A stretch of DNA of 8,911 nt from Methanomethylovorans sp. (GTDB lineage: Archaea > Halobacteriota > Methanosarcinia > Methanosarcinales > Methanosarcinaceae). Position 1 is the first letter of the stretch; each line of letters starts with the position of its first letter. The translations under genes were made by a program, and so were the position numbers. Shown here piece by piece: positions 1 to 4,923 of this stretch. The notes under the pieces are model-generated. The model did not search any database, was not told where the DNA came from, and saw only the letters and a program-made list of their open reading frames with translations. The stretch lies in NCBI GenBank assembly GCA_020854785.1, contig JAHFZE010000018.1, positions 1 through 8,911 on the forward strand. The letters are read 5' to 3'.

Positions 1-336
1 GACGATCATTCCCGGGTAGATCAGGTCGGGGTTTTTGATGCCGGGATTGTATGCGAGCACTTCGTCCATGGTGATCTGATTGCCGTAGTACCGCATGAGT
101 TTCCTGTTGTAGTTGCTGACGATGGACCACAGCCTGTCGCCGGACCTGACAATATATGTGCTCATCGGCACGACTTTGGGCACGTTGATCACCTGCCCGG
201 GATAGATCAGGTCGGGGTCTGCAATTTCCGGGTTCACCCGAAGGAGCTGTGTCGCGGACAAAAGCTCGAATCTCCGGGCAATGCTGCTGAGGGTATCGCC
301 TGGCTCAACCGTATACATATTCACAAACGCGTACAT
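1..336 (-). CDS. LysM repeat protein, 5' part (runs off left edge)
   Basis: The 112 visible residues contain two LysM repeats, which bind N-acetylglucosamine glycans such as peptidoglycan. Repeat 1 spans about residues 7-52 (YTVEPGDTLSSIARRF to LIYPGQVINVP). Repeat 2 runs from about residue 60 to the edge (YIVRSGDRLWSIVSNY to LIYPGMIV) and carries a longer insert between its two conserved halves. There is no signal peptide: the first LysM starts almost at the N-terminus, so the protein is either cytoplasmic until cell lysis or a spore-coat type protein. The ATG at 336 is preceded by AGAAGGTG (350-343 on the minus strand), a good ribosome binding site; an in-frame ATG six codons later is the alternative. 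Two LysM repeats in tandem are typical of Firmicutes cell-wall or spore proteins. The C-terminus and any catalytic domain lie outside the window, so the enzyme class, if any, is unknown. Confidence 0.9.
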   Translation of the reverse strand, partial: MYAFVNMYTVEPGDTLSSIARRFELLSATQLLRVNPEIADPDLIYPGQVINVPKVVPMSTYIVRSGDRLWSIVSNYNRKLMRYYGNQITMDEVLAYNPGIKNPDLIYPGMIV

Positions 337-364
337 AGAAAACACCTTCTAAAAGGACTTTTTC

Positions 365-392
365 TATGCTATGCGGCGGGACTGCGTTTTGT
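365..392 (-). promoter_or_regulatory. Candidate SigK-like promoter of the LysM gene
   Basis: On the minus strand CATAGCATA (373-365) fits the SigK -10 consensus CATAnnnTA exactly, with AC 17 bases upstream (392-391) as a -35. A start site near 358 would leave a leader of about 20 bases containing the ribosome binding site. This is short-consensus evidence only, but the position and the link to a LysM protein are consistent with late sporulation expression. Confidence 0.3.
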
Positions 393-465
393 TGCCTGTA
401 CCGGAGCCACCGGGTCCGTTTTATCCGGCCTAATTTGTTTGGAATATTGCGTTTCCCGGGCAATC

Positions 466-513
466 AAAAAGAACGCGGAAGGAAGACCGGCAGGCCGGTC
501 TTCCTTCCGCGTT
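466..513 (-). terminator. Strong rho-independent terminator hairpin
   Basis: The arms 472-490 and 495-513 are a perfect 19-bp inverted repeat with a 4-base loop (CAGG). Read on the minus strand, the stem is followed by C and then five T (470-466), so it would end minus-strand transcripts entering from the right before they reach the LysM gene. On the plus strand it is followed only by a short T run and would be weaker. No intact minus-strand gene lies just upstream, so the gene it served has probably been lost or displaced by the element that begins near 700. Confidence 0.75.
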
Positions 514-713
514 TGCATGGATGACCGGCGGCGCTATAAGACCGGACCCAAAGCATTGTATAAATATAGATGCTGTTCGATTACCGCTTTTCGGGATGAT
601 GTTTCGATTCGTGCCTGAATATAATGATCGATAAAAAATATATTGATTCAGGAAGGATTTCAGGATTTTTGTCTGAATCTATACATATTATTATAGCGGA
701 GAGGTGTGAGGTG

Positions 714-848
714 ATGAAAAGAAGGATTCTGATTACCGTACTCGTTGTTTTGCTGGCTGTGACAGGTATAACAAGTTTCGCTTACGGAGAGAGAACCGAG
801 CCGTACTATGCCTATTCGGCGCGTACTTTTGCCTACGAAGTATACTAA
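714..848 (+). pseudogene. Small signal-peptide ORF, probably truncated
   Basis: The 44 codons begin with a lysine/arginine n-region (MKRR), then a hydrophobic stretch of about 18 residues (ILITVLVVLLAVTGITSF), then AYGERTEPYYAYS, the shape of a Sec signal peptide with a possible cleavage after FAYG or SFA. The ATG at 714 is chosen over an upstream in-frame ATG at 624 because GAGGTG lies at 701-706 with ideal spacing. A TATAAT at 620-625 may be its -10, but no convincing -35 is seen. The frame stops at 848, right where integrase-like sequence begins in another frame (about 840), so the mature part of a secreted protein has probably been cut away. A real 44-residue secreted peptide is the alternative. 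The family is not recognised. Confidence 0.5.
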
Positions 849-1731
849 GCTGCAAAACACGCCCGACAATGGCAGGCGCGGCCTTTCTGCCGCCACCGTT
901 ATCAAAATCGACAACATCTTATCGGGGGCATTGAAGCAAGCTGTTATAAATAGATTGATTGGACGCAATCCGCTTGATGAAACCAAAGCCCCTAAGATTG
1001 AGGATAACCAAATCCGAATCCTGACGAATGAAGAACAAAGGCTCTTTATCGGCGCGTTGCCTTTCTTTAATACAAGGCATATGTTTTCTGTTGCTTTGGC
1101 CACAGGTATGCGGATAGGCGAAATATGTGCGCTGGACAAAAGCGACATCAACCGTGATCAGAAATATATCGACATCAACAAGACGGCCGGCCGTCGCAAA
1201 GACAAGTATACGGGCGAAGTTTCCATTAAGGTCGGCCCTCCTAAAACTAGATACAGCATACGCAGGATACCGCTTTTGCCAAGCGTTGAAGTCATGCTTG
1301 ACAGACAGGAACAATTGATCGATGAGATGAAAGCAAAGGTGGGAACACGTTGGAAAGATAATTCGCTTGTGTTTCCTACTGACGAAGGGAACATTCATGA
1401 TTTAAGCGGTATACGTTCCTCTCTACATCGGATATTAAAGCGCGCGGGCCTCCCGCATATGACCGTTCATGCCTTGCAGCATACCTATGCGACTACGGCG
1501 CTGAATTCCGGGGTTGCCGCACAAAATGTCGCAAGGCTTTTGGGGCATAAAGATGGCGCCACGACCTTGCGTTTCTATGCCTATTATATAAACACCGAAG
1601 CAATGATACAGCTTGAAAAGCTCGAAGAACAAAATAACAATCATCTTGGAATCAGTGCCGACGAGCTTCAGCGAATCGTCTTTAAGAGCGCCGATGTGTT
1701 AGAGAAAACCAACATATCAAAAACAAATTGA
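808..1731 (+). pseudogene. Tyrosine recombinase/integrase, N-truncated, catalytic Arg replaced
   Basis: This is a phage/ICE-type tyrosine integrase. Homology begins at about residue 12 (nt ~841) inside the SAM-like core-binding domain (GLSAATVIKIDNILSGALKQAV), followed by the catalytic domain. Visible catalytic residues are Arg102 (ATGMRIGE), Lys146 (PPKTRYS), His221, His247 (LLGHKDG) and Tyr257 (RFYAYY). The box that should read HxLRH reads HALQH, so the second catalytic arginine is glutamine (CAG, 1477-1479). Family members are usually 370-400 residues; roughly the first 90, including the arm-binding domain, are missing and replaced by unrelated sequence that overlaps the signal-peptide ORF in another frame. 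The ATG at 808 has no ribosome binding site. The missing N-terminus and the lost arginine both argue for a dead gene, although the remaining frame is intact, which suggests recent loss. Confidence 0.85.
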
Positions 1732-1944
1732 CTTAGTGTATCCAAAGCGAAGAACCTTCCCCCGCAAAAAAGCGTGGAGATGGTTTTGAGCGTATGTGAG
1801 GATATCCTATCGTAGCCGATTGATCATCTCTCCGCATCGGAAAAAGAAGTGTTGCTTGGGGTACTTGCTCAATATACAATGATGAAAAGAAGGTATGTAG
1901 AGCAGGAAAAGGCCACAAAAACAAAGAAGCGCCGGGAAAGGTGA
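1732..1944 (+). pseudogene. Remnant of a small ORF behind the integrase
   Basis: Directly after the integrase stop, the same frame continues for 70 codons to a TGA at 1942, interrupted only by one TAG at 1813. Before it: PPQKSVEMVLSVCEDILS. After it: HLSASEKEVLLGVLAQYTMM, then a lysine/arginine-rich tail (KKRRER). The helical, charged composition on both sides of the TAG suggests one small protein inactivated by a single nonsense change. There is no good start codon or ribosome binding site. The family is not recognised; its place between the integrase and the element end suggests an accessory gene of the same element. Confidence 0.35.
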
Positions 1945-1987
1945 AAAAGACTTTCATGTCATCCGGTTTCATTTGAGTTCATTTCTG

Positions 1988-2011
1988 TGGGGGTCAAAAT
2001 GGGGGTCAAAA
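1988..2011 (+). repeat. Tandem 12-bp repeats, possible integrase arm sites
   Basis: TGGGGGTCAAAA occurs twice back to back (1988-1999 and 2000-2011). Short direct repeats between an integrase gene and the tRNA end of an element are typical arm-type binding sites for the integrase N-terminal domain; that role is inferred. The same motif returns twice in inverted orientation at 2212-2245. Confidence 0.6.
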
Positions 2012-2034
2012 CACAAAAATCATGATTTGCACAT

Positions 2035-2066
2035 CCAAAAAAGCCCATGAAATCGGGCTTTTTTGG
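2035..2066. terminator. Bidirectional rho-independent terminator
   Basis: The arms 2035-2046 and 2055-2066 (CCAAAAAAGCCC / GGGCTTTTTTGG) are a perfect 12-bp inverted repeat with an 8-base loop. The A-run and T-run flank a GC core, so it can end transcription in both directions. It sits between the integrase remnant and the tRNA-like sequence. Confidence 0.75.
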
Positions 2067-2132
2067 GGATGGATAGACAGGCAGAGAGCAGATTCTTGGT
2101 AAGGATGGGGTCCAGTCCCGACATCAGCTCCA
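2065..2132 (+). pseudogene. Degenerate tRNA-Thr(GGT), likely element attachment site
   Basis: The segment 2091-2107 (GATTC TTGGTAA GGATG) is a tRNA anticodon arm with anticodon GGT at 2098-2100, and 2122-2132 (CATCAGC T CCA) is a 3' acceptor arm with discriminator and encoded CCA, matching Firmicutes tRNA-Thr. GATG at 2068-2071 can pair with CATC in the acceptor. GAGC at 2086-2089 followed by A fits the 3' D-stem, but its 5' partner is gone, and the T-arm region is about 8 bases short with no TTCRANT loop. It cannot fold as a working tRNA. Integrases commonly use tRNA 3' ends as attachment sites, so this is probably the duplicated or decayed attachment end of the element carrying the integrase remnant. 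Confidence 0.55.
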
Positions 2133-2141
2133 GCGAGAAAA

Positions 2142-2170
2142 GCCCGTAAACACTGCGTTTGCGGGCCTTT
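2142..2170 (+). terminator. Stem-loop, probable terminator of the tRNA relic
   Basis: 2142-2151 (GCCCGTAAAC) pairs with 2157-2166 (GTTTGCGGGC) in ten pairs including one G-T, with a 5-base loop, followed by CTTTG. The T-tract is short, so termination may be weak. Its place ten bases after the tRNA-like CCA end is typical of a tRNA terminator. Confidence 0.5.
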
Positions 2171-2211
2171 GCTGTGTTCGTGGATTCCTCCGAAAACAGC
2201 GATTATCACTG

Positions 2212-2245
2212 TTTGACCCCCATAAAAATTCCGTTTTGACCCCCA
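2212..2245 (-). repeat. Two further copies of the 12-bp repeat, inverted
   Basis: TTTGACCCCCA (2212-2222) and TTTTGACCCCCA (2234-2245) are the reverse complement of the repeats at 1988-2011, here 11 bases apart. TTTTGACCCCCACA (2234-2247) pairs perfectly with TGTGGGGGTCAAAA (1986-1999), so the 260-bp block containing the tRNA relic is bounded by inverted repeats. They may be the second set of integrase arm sites or the end of the neighbouring IS relic. Confidence 0.6.
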
Positions 2246-2295
2246 CAAAAAAGAGTACATGCACATAGGGGATGCGGACATTATTTTGGACTTGC

Positions 2296-2464
2296 TTAGG
2301 CCGCTAAACCAACGCTTTGTCTGTATTCTACGGGACTCGTAGCCCAGCGGTAGATGTGGGAACGGCAGCGGGTTATATTTGCGCGCGGCGCGCGCAACAC
2401 CGTACTTCTGTGCGTAGCACATTAGGGATTGCTTGTACTTCATGTCCTGTGTTATGTTGTTCAT
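2296..2464 (-). pseudogene. IS481/IS3-like transposase, internally deleted and frameshifted
   Basis: From the ATG at 2464, 31 codons (MNNITQDMKYKQSLM then YAQKYGVARAARKYN) are the N-terminal helix-turn-helix of an rve-type (IS481/IS3-like) transposase. One extra C in the CCC run near 2371 shifts the frame; the next frame continues the same domain as RCRSHIYRW, matching the usual recognition-helix sequence (S-x-IY-x-W). It then goes straight into SPVEYRQSVGLAA and a stop, a tail typical of transposase C-termini. The whole DDE catalytic core, about 250 residues, is therefore missing. The result is a dead deletion derivative. The helix-turn-helix assignment is solid; the C-terminal tail assignment is inference. 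Confidence 0.65.
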
Positions 2465-2562
2465 GATAATAACTGTTATGCGCCCATCCTGTATCTTTTT
2501 CTGGTTTGTCCTATATGTATTGTAGTCCTACAGTTATAGTGTATTGGGGACCATTATCGCGA

Positions 2563-2591
2563 TTGATTTATTCGGGGACTTTTGATAATAT
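2563..2591 (+). promoter_or_regulatory. Candidate SigA promoter for the flippase-like gene
   Basis: TTGATT (2563-2568) and TAATAT (2586-2591) are separated by 17 bases. A start near 2598 would give a short leader to the ATG at 2622. The site lies in the outer edge of the IS relic, so the gene may now be driven by element-derived sequence. The consensus match is moderate. Confidence 0.35.
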
Positions 2592-2621
2592 CTCTGTTAA
2601 GTATCTGAAAGTGAAGAGCCG

Positions 2622-3689
2622 ATGAAGAGCAAAAAACGCAGGGTCTTATCCGGAATATTATATATCAGCTTAACCATCGCCGTTATCGTACTCATCGGAG
2701 TCCTTGACCCCCAGATTAAAGACCTTCCAGAAGCACTGAAGAGGTTTGAGCTTTTTTGGCTTCTTGCCTGCGTCGGCTCACTGCTTATGTTTTGGCTTAC
2801 CGACGCTTTGTTGCTTCATGATATTACCACATACATTTATAAAAAAGTACCCTTAAGGCATTCGATCAAAGTCGGACTGATCGGCCTCTATTACGGCGCG
2901 CTCACTCCATTCGCAACGGGCGGACAGCCCATGCAGGTAGTATATATGAAGCGCCGCAAGATACCGTTCGGTACGTCCATATGCATTGTCGGCATCAAAT
3001 TCCTTATTTACGAGCTTTCGATATGCTTTTTCTTCATTATATCCATGTTTGCACGCGGAGCGGCATTTTATACTGAAAACAACCAGATGTTCTGGCTCAC
3101 CATTTTCGGGTTCGCGATAAACCTCCTTCTTATGTTTATGATAGTACTGACCTTGTTCAATAAAAAGCTCGTGCTGCGCGCCGGCAGGGGAATAGTACGA
3201 CTGCTTGCGCGCATAAAACTGATTAAGAATAAGGAGCAGGTCCTGCATTCCTTCGAAACTTCTATCGACGAATATCAAACGGCTGCGTCGTACCTGTCCA
3301 AATACAAACTAAGGGCCTTGAGGTCTTTCCTCATCTCATTAGTCAATCTCTCGTTTCTTTTTATTATACCCTACTTCATATACCGGGCGTTCGGATTGAA
3401 AGACATGGGAGTGCTTGATATCTTGACGCTGCAGGCTTTCCTATACCTTGCAGTATCATTCATACCCACACCCGGTTCTTCGGGAGCCGCGGAGGGCGGA
3501 TTTTATTTCTTCTTCAAGTCGATTTTTCCTCAGGGAACAATAGTAATAGGTATGCTTGTGTGGCGTTTCCTGACGTATTACCTGATGCTGATCATGGGAA
3601 GCATACTCGTCGTGCTTGACGAAGTGTTCACCATACGGTGCCATGAACGGGAAAAGGCACAGGCGAAAATGAAAAAAGGGGAAGACTGA
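2622..3689 (+). CDS. Flippase-like membrane protein (LPG_synthase_TM, YbhN/AglD type)
   Basis: This 355-residue integral membrane protein has about eight hydrophobic segments, at roughly residues 8-28, 41-65, 81-98, 118-143, 155-179, 232-257, 263-283 and 304-332, with a basic loop at 181-210 and a charged cytoplasmic tail. Two family hallmarks are present: TPFATGGQPMQ (95-105) and PTPGSSGAAEGG (282-293). This is the domain fused to the synthase part of MprF, where it moves lysyl-phosphatidylglycerol across the membrane; stand-alone members are thought to flip or support transfer of glycolipids, and often sit beside glycosyltransferases. Here a GT4 gene lies 1.2 kb downstream on the same strand. 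The length is normal for the family. The ribosome binding site (GTGAAGAG before the ATG) is modest. The substrate cannot be read from sequence; no synthase domain is attached, so lysine transfer is not implied. Confidence 0.88.
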   Translation: MKSKKRRVLSGILYISLTIAVIVLIGVLDPQIKDLPEALKRFELFWLLACVGSLLMFWLTDALLLHDITTYIYKKVPLRHSIKVGLIGLYYGALTPFATGGQPMQVVYMKRRKIPFGTSICIVGIKFLIYELSICFFFIISMFARGAAFYTENNQMFWLTIFGFAINLLLMFMIVLTLFNKKLVLRAGRGIVRLLARIKLIKNKEQVLHSFETSIDEYQTAASYLSKYKLRALRSFLISLVNLSFLFIIPYFIYRAFGLKDMGVLDILTLQAFLYLAVSFIPTPGSSGAAEGGFYFFFKSIFPQGTIVIGMLVWRFLTYYLMLIMGSILVVLDEVFTIRCHEREKAQAKMKKGED

Positions 3690-4419
3690 GTATTAACCGC
3701 CTTCCTCGGGCTAGCAGGTACAGACTCCTGACCCCTAGGCCACTCAAGCTGATCTCAGCACCGTTTGGGGAGTCGGAGGTTATGCGGGCGTGTCGTGTTG
3801 TAGTGTTTCACCCAGCGAGACAAGCGCACATTCCACACAATATAGTTACGAGCCTGCTGAGGACAGCGGTCGTTACAAGACATGAGATTCTTTTCAATTA
3901 TGAATGAATAAGATGTACGAAAACAGGGAGCTGGTCGAGGTCACGGGTCTTTTCAGAACATGATAGGTGGACTGGAAACTACAAATGTTATAATACAATA
4001 TTTCTTTTTCTGTAGTGTTGACTATTGGAAATAATTGCTGTAATTATAATGTATAACAATAAAGTAATACTTATGAGTGTAACCAATGTGTTGCGAATGC
4101 TCAAGAAGGTGTTCATGTATCGCCAATGTATACTTATTAACTTAAAGCATTTAACTTCAGGTTATTGAACGAAATTATTTGGGGGATTCATGGTTAATTG
4201 CAGCGTTTTGCTTGGCATTCCAGAGGAATTTTTACAACCACGATCAAATTTCCTGTAACTAAGTGATACTACTTATAATGGGTATCACATTCTAAGCCTT
4301 TTTCTGAAGAAGTGAATCAGTTCAATGGATCGATTCATCAGCATAGGCGCAACGTTAAACAAATTAACGGTTAAGGGGTTTTCAAAAAAAGAAGAAGGTA
4401 ATAATTGTGTTAAAAACCT
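3690..4419. other. Gene-poor stretch between flippase and small membrane protein
   Basis: These 730 bp hold no convincing intact gene. The first 250 bp contain the possible transposase tail at 3755-3940 (minus) and a TCCTGACCCC sequence at 3725-3734. From about 3960 the DNA becomes distinctly AT-rich, with TATAAT boxes at 3989-3994 and 4045-4050. The closest -35 to the latter, TTGACT at 4018-4023, is 21 bases away, but 17 bases from TAATTA at 4041-4046, so a weak promoter here is possible. CGTTAA (4353-4358) and TTAACG (4364-4369) form a small 6-bp hairpin. No terminator is visible behind the flippase gene. Confidence 0.5.
3755..3940 (-). pseudogene. Possible transposase C-terminal remnant
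   Basis: An open minus-strand frame of 61 codons ends with WVKHYNTTRPHNLRLPKRC and a stop at 3757-3755. The pattern W-x(3)-YN-x(2)-RPH-x(4)-P is characteristic of the last 30 residues of rve-type transposases (IS3, IS481), where YN..RPH..LG....P is near universal. The usual LGY is replaced by LRL. The upstream half of the frame (FRTSYSFIIEKNLM) shows no clear domain and there is no start signal. The identification rests on one short motif, so this is tentative; if right, it is another decayed element in this block. Confidence 0.35.
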
Positions 4420-4704
4420 ATGTGCGTTTTTCTTGGATTGGCATTACTTGCCTTGGGTATAATGGGGCTCACAGGATTGATGCCTATGTCCGCAAGCGTA
4501 CTGACTTACGTATACATAGGGGAGATCGTTCTGGGTGGCATAGGATTCATAGCCGGGGTATATGCTAGGCAGAGCAGGGCGAATAGTCAGCGATGGAAGC
4601 AGAATAAACAGCAGAGAAAAGAGAACGACCAGCAACGCAAAGAAAACTATGAGCAACCGAGAATAGAACGACCAACAGAGAAAAGGGAATATTTAGTATT
4701 TTGA
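4420..4704 (+). CDS. Small two-helix membrane protein with charged tail, hypothetical
   Basis: The 94 residues contain two hydrophobic helices (about 3-21 and 28-48) joined by a short turn (MPMSAS), and then a hydrophilic tail of 46 residues with an imperfect repeat, QQRKEND then QQRKENY (64-77). Both helices are rich in glycine, like small membrane proteins of Firmicutes that form helical hairpins. The start is doubtful: the ATG at 4420 lacks a well-placed ribosome binding site, whereas GAAGGT sits just upstream of a GTG at 4408 in another frame whose first codons read VLKTYV. A one- or two-base change near the T5 run at 4425-4429 would join that start to the main frame, so the annotated N-terminus may be wrong or the gene may be frameshifted. 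The family is not recognised. Confidence 0.5.
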   Translation: MCVFLGLALLALGIMGLTGLMPMSASVLTYVYIGEIVLGGIGFIAGVYARQSRANSQRWKQNKQQRKENDQQRKENYEQPRIERPTEKREYLVF

Positions 4705-4923
4705 AGCTGGCATAAACAAAGCTTATCCAACAAGCCCAATAGTGGGGAGTTAGACCGTAATAGAGTACGGCTTAAGGGGAAACTGTATCCTGGAGATCCG
4801 GCTGGCACAGCGCTGGGTGCGCACGTCATGCTGGGTATGTAACGTGGAAAACCACTGTATATGCGATTTATATATCAAGTCTGTAATGGAGGAGCGATAA
4901 ATTCACCTTGGGAGGGAGACAAA
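4705..4923. other. Intergenic leader with hairpins, identity unknown
   Basis: This GC-richer block separates the small membrane protein from the glycosyltransferase. It contains CCGTA-ATAGAG-TACGG (about 4754-4769) and an imperfect hairpin, CACGTCAT with ATGTAACGTG (about 4821-4846). No terminator T-tract, tRNA or recognisable riboswitch core is seen. It could be a structured leader, or debris of a mobile RNA element such as a group II intron, but no intron domain V could be found. Confidence 0.3.

Larger units (their letters stand above)
2212..2591 (-). mobile_element. Relic of an IS481/IS3-like element, approximate limits
   Basis: The deleted transposase lies between two similar edges. Read inward, the right edge (minus strand, from about 2590) has ATTATCA followed by two CCCC motifs, GTCCCC and GGTCCCC, separated by AT-rich sequence. 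The left edge (plus strand, from about 2201) has ATTATCA followed by two GACCCCC motifs. The match is only partial, so the exact ends and any target duplication cannot be placed. A length of about 390 bp would fit an internally deleted, non-autonomous copy. Confidence 0.4.

Noticed and set aside
624..713. Upstream in-frame ATG at 624 as start of the signal-peptide ORF
   Set aside because: No ribosome binding site, and it would put a hydrophilic stretch ahead of the signal peptide; the ATG at 714 has a good site.
660..1398. Minus-strand open frames across the integrase
   Set aside because: They are shadows of the integrase reading frame with no ribosome binding sites or recognisable domains.
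2006..2464. Open minus-strand frame of 152 codons as one protein
   Set aside because: Only its first 31 codons match a transposase; the rest reads through the terminator, tRNA relic and repeats, while the transposase homology moves to another frame at 2371.
4190..4258. 22-residue ORF starting MVNCSVLLG behind a GGGGG run
   Set aside because: Too short, no family features and in a stretch without other coding signal.
4750..4775. Group II intron domain V
   Set aside because: CCGTA/TACGG resembles the outer stem, but the inner stem, GNRA loop and bulge are absent.
4861..4923. ATG at 4861 as start of the glycosyltransferase
   Set aside because: No ribosome binding site and no family match for the extra 21 residues; GGGAGG precedes the ATG at 4924.
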